Source: Domibacillus iocasae
GTDB taxonomy: Bacteria; Bacillota; Bacilli; Bacillales; Domibacillaceae
Assembly (NCBI RefSeq): GCF_001750285.1
Contig: NZ_MAMP01000022.1
Coordinates: forward strand, 310,001-374,000
DNA: 64,000 bases
Reading direction: 5' to 3'
The number at the start of each line of letters is the position of its first letter. The first letter of the stretch is position 1. The translations under genes and the position numbers were made by a program. The notes beneath the pieces were generated by a model. That model was not told the origin of the DNA, did not search any database, and saw only the letters and a list, made by a program, of their open reading frames with translations. Shown one piece after another: positions 35,370 through 44,940 of this stretch.

Positions 35370-35910
35370 CCGGCATTCGCTTATAACAAAGTGGAAAAAT
35401 GGAAAGGCGGATAAGCCGCTGAAATGGGCGGCCATCATGCTTGGCGGCGGCATTGCTCTCATGGCTCTTAGTGATTTAAATGGATATGGATCTGAACCAC
35501 CCGAAGAAACTGGAACGAAGCCTGTTGCAGCTGCTGAAACCGATTTGAAAAAAAACTATGAATCGGAGCTGACCCGTGTGCTGAGTGAAATCAACGGCGT
35601 TTCAAATGTCTCGGTCATTGTGAACCTGGCTTCTTCTGAACGAAGCGTCTATGAAAAAAATATCGTTTCTTCAAATGGGAATGGCGACGAAACGACAGAT
35701 GAACAAATGGCGGTTATTCGCAACGGAGATGTGGAAAGTCCGGTTATGACAGAAACACGCAAGCCCGACATTCAAGGGGTATTAATCGTCGCCCAGGGTG
35801 TTGATCGTGTCCAGGTGAAAAAGCGAATGGTAGAAGCAGTCACACGTGTACTCGGTGTTCCAATGCACCGTGTGGCCGTCATGCCGGGGAAAACAGGAGG
35901 AGAAAACTAA
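35362..35910 (+). CDS. spoIIIAG: SpoIIIAG, stage III sporulation ring protein
   Basis: 182-aa protein with one N-terminal membrane helix (WAAIMLGGGIALMALS) and an intermembrane ring-forming domain (YESELTRVLSEINGVSNVSV; DIQGVLIVAQGVDRVQVKKR). SpoIIIAG forms a large oligomeric ring in the channel. GTG start at 35362 with AGGAGGAACGAG upstream. Shorter than the about 229 aa of B. subtilis. Confidence 0.92.
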   Translation: MADRHSLITKWKNGKADKPLKWAAIMLGGGIALMALSDLNGYGSEPPEETGTKPVAAAETDLKKNYESELTRVLSEINGVSNVSVIVNLASSERSVYEKNIVSSNGNGDETTDEQMAVIRNGDVESPVMTETRKPDIQGVLIVAQGVDRVQVKKRMVEAVTRVLGVPMHRVAVMPGKTGGEN

Positions 35911-36428
35911 TGCCGAAAAAACAAACCGTTTGGCTGTTTACAATGGTCAGTTTAACTGCTGTGCTTGGTGTTTATTACGTGACAGGTCCTGAAAAATTAC
36001 TGCCCGTATCCACACTTGAAGAAACCGTCCCGGAACCAGCAGAAGATGTGGATGTGGCGGTTGAAGAAACGCCGAGTGATGAAGTGTTTGAAATGATTCG
36101 TCTTGAAGCGGAAGAAGAACGCAGCCGTCTGAAAGAAGAATTAACGGCAAAAGTGGCATCCGCTGATTTGTCGGCTGAAGAAAAAGATGAAGCATATACA
36201 AATATGCAGCAGTTGGACGAGCAGGCATCAAACGAACGGATGTTAGAAACGGTTATTAAGTCAAAAGGATATGAGGATGCACTCGTTCGAACGATGGATG
36301 GAGAAATTCGAATTACCGTAAAAGCGGACAGCCATTCTACTGAGGCCGCCAATGAATTAATCAGGCTGGCAAAAGAAGAAATGGGCGATAAAATGCCTGT
36401 TTCAGTGGAATTTGAGCCATTTAAATAA
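35910..36428 (+). CDS. spoIIIAH: SpoIIIAH, stage III sporulation channel protein
   Basis: 172-aa protein with an N-terminal membrane helix (TVWLFTMVSLTAVLGVYYVT), an acidic linker and a C-terminal YscJ/FliF-like ring domain (ESVIKSKGYEDALV-like; IRITVKADSHSTEAANELIR). SpoIIIAH binds SpoIIQ across the intermembrane space during engulfment. SpoIIQ is outside the window. It ends the operon and overlaps spoIIIAG by one base. Confidence 0.94.
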   Translation: MPKKQTVWLFTMVSLTAVLGVYYVTGPEKLLPVSTLEETVPEPAEDVDVAVEETPSDEVFEMIRLEAEEERSRLKEELTAKVASADLSAEEKDEAYTNMQQLDEQASNERMLETVIKSKGYEDALVRTMDGEIRITVKADSHSTEAANELIRLAKEEMGDKMPVSVEFEPFK

Positions 36429-36433
36429 AAAAA

Positions 36434-36464
36434 GAACCCGCTTTTTTACGAAGCGGGCTTGTTT
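36434..36464 (+). terminator. spoIIIA operon terminator
   Basis: CCCGCTT-TTTTACG-AAGCGGG hairpin followed by CTTGTTT. Confidence 0.85.
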
Positions 36465-36480
36465 CATTCAAATTCTGTAT

Positions 36481-36508
36481 TTGCTAATTGAAGAAAAAAA
36501 GATAAAAT
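36481..36508 (+). promoter_or_regulatory. Candidate accBC promoter
   Basis: TTGCTA (36481-36486), a 16-bp spacer and TAAAAT (36503-36508). A second -10-like TATAGT follows near 36533. No FapR-type operator was recognised. Confidence 0.5.
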
Positions 36509-36579
36509 GAGAAAAGGAGCTTTTTTTTTTGCTATAGTAAAACGGCTCATATTTATTTCCTAAAAGGGGTGTAGAATAC

Positions 36580-37065
36580 ATGAAAGTACAAGAAATTAGA
36601 GAGTTGATCAAATTGGTCGATCAATCAGGAATTGAAGAATTTGTATTTGAATCAGCAGGAAGCAAGCTAAAAATGAAAAAATCTACCGGAACGACTACAT
36701 ACGCTGCAGCACCGGAAGCACCGGCATCGGCTGTTCAATTAACACCGGCTGTTCAACCGACTGCATCTATTATCCAAGAAGCACCGGCACCGGAAGCGCC
36801 AAAGGCGGCAGCAGAAGATTCCAATTTACATAAAATCACTTCGCCAATGGTTGGAACATATTATCAATCACCATCACCGGACGCAGAAGCATACGTAAAA
36901 CCTGGATCTAAAATTAAATCAGACTCTGTAGTCTGTATTGTTGAAGCAATGAAGCTGTTTAACGAAATCGAAGCGGAAGTGGACGGCGAAATTGTCGAAA
37001 TCCTCGTAAAAGACGGCCAGCTCGTTGAATACGGCCAGCCGCTTTTCTTAGTCAAACCGGAATAA
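36580..37065 (+). CDS. accB: Biotin carboxyl carrier protein of acetyl-CoA carboxylase
   Basis: 161-aa carrier. An N-terminal helical region, a central Ala/Pro-rich linker (about 46-85) and the biotinyl domain with Lys125 in VEAMKLFNE, the biotinylation site. It carries carboxybiotin between AccC and the carboxyltransferase (AccA/D, not in window). Start has AAAAGGGGTG upstream. Confidence 0.96.
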   Translation: MKVQEIRELIKLVDQSGIEEFVFESAGSKLKMKKSTGTTTYAAAPEAPASAVQLTPAVQPTASIIQEAPAPEAPKAAAEDSNLHKITSPMVGTYYQSPSPDAEAYVKPGSKIKSDSVVCIVEAMKLFNEIEAEVDGEIVEILVKDGQLVEYGQPLFLVKPE

Positions 37066-37078
37066 AGGAGAATTTGCG

Positions 37079-38437
37079 ATGATTAAAAAAGTATTGATTG
37101 CCAATCGCGGCGAAATTGCAGTTCGGATTATTCGTGCCTGCAAAGAGCTGCAGATTGAAACAGTGGCTGTATTTTCAGAAGCAGACCGTGAAGCGCTGCA
37201 CGTGCAGTTAGCAGACGAAGCATACTGCATCGGACCAACAGCTTCAAAAGACAGTTATTTAAACTTCACAAATATTGTCAGCGTTGCCAAGTTGACGGAA
37301 TCAGACGCGATTCACCCCGGCTATGGCTTTTTGGCGGAAAATGCAAGCTTTGCAGAATTGTGCCGTGAATGTAATATTACGTTTATCGGTCCATCACCTG
37401 AAGCGATTACACAAATGGGTACAAAAGACGTTGCACGTGATACGATGGAAAAAGCAGGAGTGCCGATTGTTCCAGGCTCGGATGGGATCATTAAAGATGT
37501 TGAAGAAGGTTTGGCTGTAGCTGCTCAAATTGGCTATCCGGTTATCATTAAAGCAACAGCGGGCGGCGGCGGAAAAGGGATTCGTGTCGCACGTGATGAG
37601 GCAGAGCTTGAAAAAGGCGTTAACATGACGCAGCAAGAAGCGGCGACTGCTTTTGGCAATCCGGGTGTTTACCTTGAAAAATTTATTGAAGATTTCCGCC
37701 ATGTTGAAATTCAAGTGATGGCTGACACGCATGGAAATATCATCCATCTTGGCGAGCGGGACTGCACCATTCAGCGGCGCATGCAAAAGCTGCTTGAAGA
37801 AACGCCATCACCGGCTTTAAATGAAAAAACAAGAGCCCAAATGGGTGAAGCAGCTGTTAAAGCAGCAAAAGCGGTTGATTATACAGGCGCAGGCACGGTA
37901 GAATTTATTTATGATGCACATGCCGGCACGTTTTATTTTATGGAAATGAACACACGAATCCAAGTAGAGCATCCAGTAACTGAAATGGTTACGGGCGTTG
38001 ATTTAATTAAAGAACAAATCCGTGTTGCTTCCGGCGAAGCACTGTCCATTAAACAAGAAGATGTCACATTTGAGGGCTGGGCGATTGAATGCCGGATTAA
38101 CGCAGAAAATCCAGAGAAAAATTTCATGCCGTCACCTGGAAGAGTAGAAGGCTACCTTCCGCCAGGCGGATTTGGTGTTCGTATCGACTCTGCCGTTTAT
38201 CCGGGATACATGATTCCGCCATTTTATGATTCAATGGTTGCGAAATTAATCGTGCACGGAAAAACGAGGGAAGAAGCGATTGCACGGATGAAGCGGGCGC
38301 TTTCAGAATTTGTTGTGGAAGGTGTTCATACAACTATTCCTTTCCATCAAAAACTGCTTGAGCATGACGTATTTATTAGTGGAGATTTCAATACGAAATT
38401 TCTTGAAACGTACGATGTGATGAAAACTCAAATCTAA
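37079..38437 (+). CDS. accC: Biotin carboxylase of acetyl-CoA carboxylase
   Basis: 452-aa ATP-grasp enzyme carboxylating biotin on AccB. The N-terminal [19 protein letters not shown]-binding [20 protein letters not shown], and catalytic [22 protein letters not shown] motifs are present. Length is normal. AAAGGAG precedes the start. Part of the accB-accC-asp23 operon for fatty acid synthesis. Confidence 0.97.
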   Translation: MIKKVLIANRGEIAVRIIRACKELQIETVAVFSEADREALHVQLADEAYCIGPTASKDSYLNFTNIVSVAKLTESDAIHPGYGFLAENASFAELCRECNITFIGPSPEAITQMGTKDVARDTMEKAGVPIVPGSDGIIKDVEEGLAVAAQIGYPVIIKATAGGGGKGIRVARDEAELEKGVNMTQQEAATAFGNPGVYLEKFIEDFRHVEIQVMADTHGNIIHLGERDCTIQRRMQKLLEETPSPALNEKTRAQMGEAAVKAAKAVDYTGAGTVEFIYDAHAGTFYFMEMNTRIQVEHPVTEMVTGVDLIKEQIRVASGEALSIKQEDVTFEGWAIECRINAENPEKNFMPSPGRVEGYLPPGGFGVRIDSAVYPGYMIPPFYDSMVAKLIVHGKTREEAIARMKRALSEFVVEGVHTTIPFHQKLLEHDVFISGDFNTKFLETYDVMKTQI

Positions 38438-38451
38438 TGGAGGTGCATAGC

Positions 38452-38871
38452 ATGTCAGAACAGCAATCTGTGAATCAGGTACTTGAAATGAGCAATGGGG
38501 AAGGCGGCCATGGCCGTATTGAAATTGCCCCCGAAGTGATTGAAGTCATTGCCGGCATTGCCGCATCAGAAGTAGATGGCGTCGAAAAAATGCGCGGCAG
38601 TTTTGCGGCCGGTGTTGTGGAGCGTCTTGGCAAAAAAAATCATGGCAAAGGTGTCCGCGTTGATTTAACAGAGGAAGGCATTAAAGTGGATGTGTATTGT
38701 GTCGTAAAATTTGGTGTTTCCATTCCACAAGTGGCACAGCTTGTGCAGGAAGGCATCCGTCAAACACTTCTAAACATGACGGCTCTTGAAGCGAATGAAG
38801 TAAATATTCATATTGTTGGTATTCAATTTGAAACAAAGCAGCCTGAACCCGAGTACCAGGACGAAGTTTAA
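38452..38871 (+). CDS. Asp23/Gls24 family protein (YqhY)
   Basis: 139-aa Asp23-family protein (GRIEIAPEVIEVIAGIAASE VDGVEKM). The B. subtilis homologue YqhY is co-expressed with accBC and affects acetyl-CoA carboxylase balance. ATG 38452 with TGGAGG is chosen over 38437. It is the last gene of the operon. Confidence 0.94.
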   Translation: MSEQQSVNQVLEMSNGEGGHGRIEIAPEVIEVIAGIAASEVDGVEKMRGSFAAGVVERLGKKNHGKGVRVDLTEEGIKVDVYCVVKFGVSIPQVAQLVQEGIRQTLLNMTALEANEVNIHIVGIQFETKQPEPEYQDEV

Positions 38872-38880
38872 TAATGAAAG

Positions 38881-38906
38881 CGCTCCGGCATTGCTGGAGC
38901 GTTTTT
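38881..38906 (+). terminator. accBC-asp23 terminator
   Basis: CGCTCC ... GGAGCG stem and TTTTT tail. Confidence 0.88.
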
Positions 38907-38910
38907 CTCA

Positions 38911-39052
38911 TTGCCCAGCTCAAGGCGCCATGGCAATCTTGAAGTGCGAAGGCAGGATGCTTGCTAAACATGAGGCCCTTTAAGGCAAAAAGCGTCTCCG
39001 ACAGTGCTCGCCCTATTCTTGTCGGTGATAAACGGGCGCGTTGCACTTTTCG
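38911..39052 (+). repeat. Dispersed intergenic repeat, copy 1
   Basis: Non-coding GC-rich element starting CCCAGCTCAAGGCGCCA and containing AGGCAAAAAGCGTCTCCG and GTGATAAACGGGCGCG. It aligns with copies at 56114 (reverse) and 63035 (forward). It fills the gap between asp23 and nusB. Confidence 0.75.
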
Positions 39053-39117
39053 ATTGTTTTCGCCCGGGCTTTTTTATGCTATGATCAAAAAGGCATTAAA
39101 TATAAAGGAGCAATCGA

Positions 39118-39510
39118 ATGAATAGACGCACGGCACGGGAAAAGGGCATACAGGCTCTTTATCAGATGGATTTAAGTGGAGCGGAGTCAGCGGAGGCAGT
39201 TGAGAATGTCTTAGACGGCGATGAAAGTGACAGCAGTTATTTGCACAAAATTGTTGCCGGTGTGGAAACACATCGTGATGAAATTGATGCAATAATTAAA
39301 AATAATCTAGAAAAATGGTCATTTGACCGATTGGCAAAAGTCGACCGAAACATTTTGCGTCTCGCGGTATACGAAATGAACTATTCAGACGACGTTCCGG
39401 CTAAAGTGGCCGTAAACGAAGCAATTGAACTGGCGAAGTATTTTAGTGATGAGCGCGCCGGCAAATTTATTAATGGTGTTTTATCAAAAATCAATCAATC
39501 AATGGACTAA
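39118..39510 (+). CDS. nusB: Transcription antitermination protein NusB
   Basis: 130-aa all-helical protein (RRTAREKGIQALYQMDLSG; VDRNILRLAVYEMNYSDDVP) that with NusE/S10 binds boxA in rRNA leaders. The helical core KVAVNEAIELAKYFSDERAG KFINGVLSKI is complete. A TATGAT -10 lies about 45 bp upstream. AAAGGAG precedes the ATG. Confidence 0.96.
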   Translation: MNRRTAREKGIQALYQMDLSGAESAEAVENVLDGDESDSSYLHKIVAGVETHRDEIDAIIKNNLEKWSFDRLAKVDRNILRLAVYEMNYSDDVPAKVAVNEAIELAKYFSDERAGKFINGVLSKINQSMD

Positions 39511-39526
39511 GTGAGGAGTTTTTTTC

Positions 39527-40381
39527 ATGACAGCAGCTATTATTGACGGAAAAGCAATTGCGAAAGATATTCGTGCAGAACTAAAAGAAGAAATTGATGC
39601 GCTGAAAGCATCCGGCACAACACCAGGGCTTGCAGTCGTAATCGTTGGCGATGATCCTGCCTCTCATACGTACGTAAACAGTAAGGAAAAAAGCAGCAAA
39701 GAAATTGGCATTCATTCGGAAGTTCACCGCTTTGGGGCTGAGCTAACGGAAGAAGCACTTTTGCAAAAAGTGGAGGAACTGAATAACGATGAAAGCATTC
39801 ACGGTATTCTTGTTCAGCTGCCGCTTCCGAAGCATATTTCTGAAGACAAGGTGATCGATGCGATTGCGCCTGAAAAAGATGTAGACGGCTTTCATCCAGT
39901 AAACGTCGGGAAGATGGCAATCGGTAAAGATACGTTTTATTCATGCACGCCATATGGTATCATGAAAATGCTGGAAAAAGAAAATATTTCGCTTGAAGGC
40001 AAGCACGTTGTTGTCATTGGACGAAGCAATATTGTCGGCAAACCGGCTGCATTGCTTTCATTAATGAACAACGCAACGGTCACGATTTGTCATTCCCGTA
40101 CGAAAGACTTGCCATCGATCACGCGTCAGGCAGATGTTGTGATTGCGGCAGTAGGCATTGCCAATTATGTAACAGCAGAACACATAAAGCCAGGCGCAGT
40201 TGTTATTGATGTCGGCATTAATCGAAATGAAGAAGGTAAGCTGTGCGGTGATGTGGACTTTAACAGTGCGAAAGAAACAGCGGGTGCTATTACACCGGTA
40301 CCAGGCGGTGTTGGTCCGATGACCATTACAATGCTTCTTTACAACACAGTGAAATCAGCAAAAGCATTCGCAGCGAAATAA
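39527..40381 (+). CDS. folD: Methylenetetrahydrofolate dehydrogenase/cyclohydrolase FolD
   Basis: 284-aa bifunctional folate enzyme interconverting 5,10-methylene-, methenyl- and 10-formyl-THF with [24 protein letters not shown] contains the catalytic Lys; [21 protein letters not shown] and [16 protein letters not shown] (dinucleotide binding) are intact, and [12 protein letters not shown] ends it. A 16-bp gap after nusB suggests co-transcription. Confidence 0.97.
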   Translation: MTAAIIDGKAIAKDIRAELKEEIDALKASGTTPGLAVVIVGDDPASHTYVNSKEKSSKEIGIHSEVHRFGAELTEEALLQKVEELNNDESIHGILVQLPLPKHISEDKVIDAIAPEKDVDGFHPVNVGKMAIGKDTFYSCTPYGIMKMLEKENISLEGKHVVVIGRSNIVGKPAALLSLMNNATVTICHSRTKDLPSITRQADVVIAAVGIANYVTAEHIKPGAVVIDVGINRNEEGKLCGDVDFNSAKETAGAITPVPGGVGPMTITMLLYNTVKSAKAFAAK

Positions 40382-40400
40382 ATTCATAGTAGATGAATGA

Positions 40401-40444
40401 AACTGTCTTTTCGATCGTGTTATAATCGGAAAGACAGTTTTTTT
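40401..40444 (+). terminator. folD terminator
   Basis: AACTGTCTTTTCGA / TCGGAAAGACAGTT, 14-bp stem with one wobble, followed by seven T. The loop region contains TGTTATAAT, which could double as a -10 for the xseA operon. Confidence 0.9.
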
Positions 40445-40495
40445 ATGAACATAAAGCGCCTTGCGCATTTCTTGTGAAGAAAAAGGTGAACAGAG

Positions 40496-41851
40496 ATGGA
40501 GCCAAATCGGCATTTGACCGTTAAAGCGTTAACGAAATACATAAAGAGAAAATTTGATGCGGATCCGCATTTGAAAAATATGGCTGTAAAGGGCGAGTTG
40601 TCCAACGTGAAGCATCATTCGAGCGGGCACCTGTATTTTACGCTGAAAGACGACAGCGCACGTATCATGTCAGTGATGTTTGCTGCTTCTGCAAAGTCTT
40701 TAACATTTCGTCCTGAAAATGGCATGGAAGTCATCTTGACGGGAGACGTGACCATATATGAATCAAGCGGTCAATATCAAATGTATGTAAAAACAATGCA
40801 GCAGGATGGAGCCGGCAATTTGTTTGCTGCATTTGAACAGCTGAAAAAGAAACTTGAGCAGGAAGGGCTGTTTCGCACAGATGTTAAGCGCCCTATTCCT
40901 GCTTATCCCTCTTCTATTGCGGTGGTAACTTCGCCAACCGGTGCAGCGATTCGCGATATTTTAACGACGATTAACCGCCGTTATCCTTCTGCGGAAGTGC
41001 TCATTTATCCGGCGCTTGTCCAAGGAGATCGCGCTGCCGCATCGATTGTGAGCCAGCTGCAAAAAATCAATGGAGACGGGCGTGCGGATGTTGTGATTGC
41101 CGGACGCGGCGGCGGTTCAATAGAAGAGCTATGGGCCTTTAATGAAGAAGCAGTTGCCCGGGCGATCCGTTCTTCAAAGATACCGGTGATCTCTGCAGTG
41201 GGACACGAAACCGATTTTACGATTGCTGATTTTGCGGCGGATTTACGGGCACCGACCCCAACTGCAGCAGCAGAAATGGCAGTTCCGCACATTGAAGAAG
41301 TATCAGAACGAATTAAGACGAAAGAAAACCGCCTCATGCGGGCTGCTTCAGAAAAAATCCGTTCGTCAAGAAACCGGCATCAGGCTATTTTAAACGCCTA
41401 CGTAATGCGTAATCCACAAGCGCTTTACAGGCAGCAATTTGAGCGGGCAGACCGGCTGCACGAACAGCTTATTCGTCAGACAAAATCATTGGTCGATCGA
41501 AAAAAAACAGCTGTGCAGCATGCATCGTTCCGGCTCTCAAGAATGGGTCCCGGTCCACGCATTGAATTCGAATCGGCACAGCTTGAAAAAATAAAAAAAC
41601 GCTTGCACTGGCTGACCCAGTCAGCTGTGAATGAAAAAAAATCGGCTTTTCAGCAAAATGTCGCTATGCTTGATGCCCTCAGTCCATTAAAAGTGATGGA
41701 AAGAGGGTACAGCCTTGTATACAGTGATAACGAAACATTGATAAAAACAGTCCAAGAGGTAGAAAAAGGAGACCGCATTCGTGTGCAGATGACAGATGGC
41801 ACGATTTATGCACATGTCGGCTTAATTGGAGGGGAAAAAGATGAAAGCTGA
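40496..41851 (+). CDS. xseA: Exodeoxyribonuclease VII large subunit
   Basis: 451-aa nuclease subunit: an N-terminal OB domain (VKGELSNVKHHSSGHLYFTL KDD), the catalytic core (VVTSPTGAAIRDILTTI; GRGGGSIEELWAFNEE; SAVGHETDFTIADFAADLRAPT) and a C-terminal coiled coil. Degrades single-stranded DNA with XseB. It overlaps xseB by 11 bp. Confidence 0.96.
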   Translation: MEPNRHLTVKALTKYIKRKFDADPHLKNMAVKGELSNVKHHSSGHLYFTLKDDSARIMSVMFAASAKSLTFRPENGMEVILTGDVTIYESSGQYQMYVKTMQQDGAGNLFAAFEQLKKKLEQEGLFRTDVKRPIPAYPSSIAVVTSPTGAAIRDILTTINRRYPSAEVLIYPALVQGDRAAASIVSQLQKINGDGRADVVIAGRGGGSIEELWAFNEEAVARAIRSSKIPVISAVGHETDFTIADFAADLRAPTPTAAAEMAVPHIEEVSERIKTKENRLMRAASEKIRSSRNRHQAILNAYVMRNPQALYRQQFERADRLHEQLIRQTKSLVDRKKTAVQHASFRLSRMGPGPRIEFESAQLEKIKKRLHWLTQSAVNEKKSAFQQNVAMLDALSPLKVMERGYSLVYSDNETLIKTVQEVEKGDRIRVQMTDGTIYAHVGLIGGEKDES

Positions 41852-42071
41852 AAATGTAAGCTTTGAACAGGCAATGGACGAACTGGAAAAAATCACTGCG
41901 CGTCTGGAAGAAGGTGACGTGCCGCTGGAAGAAGCACTTGAAGAATATAAGCGCGGAATGGAATTGTCCGCTTTATGCCACAGCAAATTAAAAAAAGCCG
42001 AAACAGAACTGGCTAAGCTGGTCACAAGCGATGGAGATCAGCCATTTCGTTTGGACGGTGAAGACGCGTGA
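41841..42071 (+). CDS. xseB: Exodeoxyribonuclease VII small subunit
   Basis: 76-aa helical protein (SFEQAMDELEKITARLEEGD; LEEALEEYKRGMELSALCHS) that binds the XseA coiled coil. ATG 41841 is preceded by GGAGGGG inside xseA. It overlaps ispA by 4 bp. Confidence 0.95.
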   Translation: MKAENVSFEQAMDELEKITARLEEGDVPLEEALEEYKRGMELSALCHSKLKKAETELAKLVTSDGDQPFRLDGEDA

Positions 42072-42949
42072 CGGATATGAAAAAATATATGGACGAAAAG
42101 CTGCAGATATTCGAACCGTATATGCTCGGATATGTAAATGAATTACAGGCGCCGAATGAATTGAAAGAAGCGATGGCGTATTCATTAAAAGCGGGAGGGA
42201 AACGGATTCGGCCAATGCTCTTGTTTGCAGCACTTGAAACGTATGGACAAAAAGCGGAGAAAGGACTCGATGCTGCCTGCGCCCTGGAGATGATCCATAC
42301 ATACTCGTTAATTCATGATGATTTGCCGGCAATGGACAATGATGATTTGCGTCGCGGGAAGCCGACCAATCATAAATTGTTTGGGGAAGCAACAGCCATC
42401 TTGGCAGGCGACGCTCTGTTGACATATGCATTTGAAATCATTGCCCGTTCCGATGTGTATTCGCCGGAGCAAGCCGTCCAATTAATCCGTATGCTGTCAG
42501 TGGCGGCAGGTCCAGCGGGTATGGTAGGCGGTCAGGCTGCTGATATGGAAGGTGAGAAAAAAACGCTCTCTCTTGCTGAGCTTGAATATATTCATCATCA
42601 TAAAACAGGCCGCCTGCTGGCATTCAGTGTTATGGCTGGTGCGCTCATTGGCGGTGCAGATAAAGCGGAAACAGCGCTGCTTGAAACATATGCGCGTCAT
42701 ATCGGTCTGGCTTTTCAAATTCGTGATGATATTTTAGACGTGGAAGGAACGGAAGAAGAAATTGGTAAGCCGGTCGGCAGCGACGAGTCAAATGAAAAAA
42801 GTACGTATCCGGTTTTATTGACAATGGATGGCGCAAAACAAAAGTTGTCTGAAGAGCTGCAAGGTGCTCACGACGCAATTGCTTTATTAAAAAGGCCGGC
42901 ACCCCTTTTAGAAGCGTTTGCCGATGTAATTGCGAAACGGACGTCGTAA
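42068..42949 (+). CDS. ispA: Farnesyl diphosphate synthase / geranyltranstransferase
   Basis: 293-aa short-chain prenyl diphosphate synthase. The first Asp-rich motif DDLPAMDNDDLRRG and second QIRDDILDVEG are present, with GGKRIRPML for substrate binding. It builds farnesyl-PP from IPP and DMAPP for quinone and cell-wall lipid carriers. GTG at 42068 overlaps the xseB stop; ATG at 42077 is an alternative. Confidence 0.95.
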   Translation: MTDMKKYMDEKLQIFEPYMLGYVNELQAPNELKEAMAYSLKAGGKRIRPMLLFAALETYGQKAEKGLDAACALEMIHTYSLIHDDLPAMDNDDLRRGKPTNHKLFGEATAILAGDALLTYAFEIIARSDVYSPEQAVQLIRMLSVAAGPAGMVGGQAADMEGEKKTLSLAELEYIHHHKTGRLLAFSVMAGALIGGADKAETALLETYARHIGLAFQIRDDILDVEGTEEEIGKPVGSDESNEKSTYPVLLTMDGAKQKLSEELQGAHDAIALLKRPAPLLEAFADVIAKRTS

Positions 42950-42960
42950 AATGCCGGAAA

Positions 42961-42990
42961 TTGTTAGCGCCAATTGGCGTGTGCTATAAT
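42961..42990 (+). promoter_or_regulatory. dxs promoter with palindromic spacer
   Basis: TTGTTA (42961-42966), an 18-bp spacer and TATAAT (42985-42990). The spacer holds a perfect 12-bp palindrome, CGCCAATTGGCG (42968-42979), a possible repressor site. Confidence 0.7.
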
Positions 42991-43042
42991 AACGGTACAT
43001 TTTAACTAAAACTGAAACAGTCAGGAAAGTGAGCTGATCCAC

Positions 43043-44938
43043 TTGGATCTATTATCCATTAAAGACCCATCTTTTGTGAAAAAAATGAATGTGCATGAAA
43101 TGGAGCAGCTAAGTTCTGAAATCCGTAAATTTCTCATTGAAAAATTGTCGGTAACAGGCGGGCATATCGGCCCCAACCTTGGGGTTGTCGAGTTAACTGT
43201 TGCTCTCCATCACTGCTTTACCAGCCCAAAAGACAAATTTTTATTTGATGTCGGGCACCAGTCCTATGTTCATAAAATCTTAACCGGCCGTGCGGGTAAA
43301 TTTGATACGCTGCGCCAATACAAAGGACTATGTGGATTTCCAAAAATGAATGAAAGCGAACACGATGTATGGGAGACTGGGCATAGTTCAACATCATTAT
43401 CCGCTGCAATGGGCATGGCGATTGCCCGTGACTTGAAAAAATCAGGCGACCATATTGTTCCGGTCATCGGAGACGGTGCGCTCACAGGGGGAATGGCACT
43501 AGAGGCACTTAATCATATCGGCCATGAAAAAACGAATATGATCGTCATTTTAAACGACAACGAAATGTCGATTGCCCCAAATGTAGGTGCAATGCACAAT
43601 ATGCTTGGAAGAATGAGAACAGGCGGCAAATATAATAAGCTGAAAGATGATTTAGAGCTTCTATTAAAGCGGATTCCGGCCGTAGGCGGCAAAGTCGCTT
43701 CAACAGCAGAACGGATGAAAGACAGTTTAAAGTACATGTTTGTTCCCGGTATGTTTTTTGAAGAATTTGGCTTTACGTATCTCGGTCCGATTGATGGACA
43801 TAATTTTGATGATTTAATCAAAAGTATGGAGCAGGCGAAACGGACAGAAGGCCCGGTGCTCGTTCATGTGATTACGAAAAAAGGAAAAGGGTACAAGCCT
43901 GCTGAAACGGATACAATCGGTTCGTGGCATGGAACAGGTCCATATAAAATGGACACAGGAGACATGATTAAAGCGAAAAACGAGCCCCCTGCGTGGAGTG
44001 CGGTTGTGAGTGAAACCGTACGTGAAATTGCCCGGACAGACGAGCGTGTGGTGGCGATTACCCCAGCTATGCCGGTTGGCTCAAAACTTCTTGGATTCGC
44101 TAGCGAGTTTCCCGACCGGATGTTTGACGTCGGCATCGCTGAACAGCATGCTGCAACTGTGGCTGCCGGACTGGCCACACAAGGCATGAAGCCGTTTTTG
44201 GCTATTTATTCGACATTTTTGCAGCGCGCATATGACCAGGTTGTGCATGACATTTGCCGCCCGAATTTAAATGTTTTTATCGGTATTGACCGTTCTGGAC
44301 TCGTGGGAGCAGATGGTGAGACACATCAAGGTGTGTTCGATATTGCGTTTCTTCGCCACTTGCCGAATATGGTTTTAATGATGCCGAAAGATGAAAATGA
44401 AGGACGCCACATGGTCAACACCGCGATTCAGTATGACTCGGGTCCTATCGCGATGCGTTTTCCGCGGGGCAATGGACTTGGTGTTGACATAGACCCGCAG
44501 CTTGGTGTCATTCCAATTGGTTCATGGGAAGTAATAAAAGAAGGAACAGATGCGGCTGTTTTAACGTTTGGGACAACCATTCCGATGGCGCTTGAAGCAG
44601 CAGAAGAGCTTGAAGCCCGCGGTATGAGTGTAAAAGTGGTGAATGCCCGCTTTATTAAGCCGCTTGATCGCGCGATGTTGAACGAGCTATTTACCCAGAA
44701 CATGCCGATTTTAACAATCGAAGAAGCTGTGCTTGAAGGTGGATTCGGCAGCGCGGTTCTGGAATATGCGCATGAATCAGGGCATCATGGCGCAGTCATT
44801 GACCGAATGGGGATTCCAGATCAGTTTATTGAGCATGGCAGTGTGACAATGCTGCTTGAAGACATTCACTTAACGAAGGAAGAGGCGGTTCGTAAACTAA
44901 CAGCTCTCGTTCGGGAAAAGCAAGAGGAACGTGCATAA
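43043..44938 (+). CDS. dxs: 1-deoxy-D-xylulose-5-phosphate synthase
   Basis: 631-aa thiamine-diphosphate enzyme, first step of the MEP isoprenoid pathway (pyruvate plus glyceraldehyde-3-P). [16 protein letters not shown] ... LNDNEMSI is the ThDP-binding GDG-NDN motif; the N-terminal [14 protein letters not shown] and central [16 protein letters not shown] regions are conserved. The TTG start ([11 protein letters not shown]) with GGAAAGTGAG upstream matches B. subtilis. It has its own promoter. Confidence 0.96.
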   Translation: MDLLSIKDPSFVKKMNVHEMEQLSSEIRKFLIEKLSVTGGHIGPNLGVVELTVALHHCFTSPKDKFLFDVGHQSYVHKILTGRAGKFDTLRQYKGLCGFPKMNESEHDVWETGHSSTSLSAAMGMAIARDLKKSGDHIVPVIGDGALTGGMALEALNHIGHEKTNMIVILNDNEMSIAPNVGAMHNMLGRMRTGGKYNKLKDDLELLLKRIPAVGGKVASTAERMKDSLKYMFVPGMFFEEFGFTYLGPIDGHNFDDLIKSMEQAKRTEGPVLVHVITKKGKGYKPAETDTIGSWHGTGPYKMDTGDMIKAKNEPPAWSAVVSETVREIARTDERVVAITPAMPVGSKLLGFASEFPDRMFDVGIAEQHAATVAAGLATQGMKPFLAIYSTFLQRAYDQVVHDICRPNLNVFIGIDRSGLVGADGETHQGVFDIAFLRHLPNMVLMMPKDENEGRHMVNTAIQYDSGPIAMRFPRGNGLGVDIDPQLGVIPIGSWEVIKEGTDAAVLTFGTTIPMALEAAEELEARGMSVKVVNARFIKPLDRAMLNELFTQNMPILTIEEAVLEGGFGSAVLEYAHESGHHGAVIDRMGIPDQFIEHGSVTMLLEDIHLTKEEAVRKLTALVREKQEERA

Positions 44939-44940
44939 AG

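Noticed and set aside
36466-36579. FapR operator upstream of accB
   Set aside because: No TTAGTACC-type palindrome was found in the gap.
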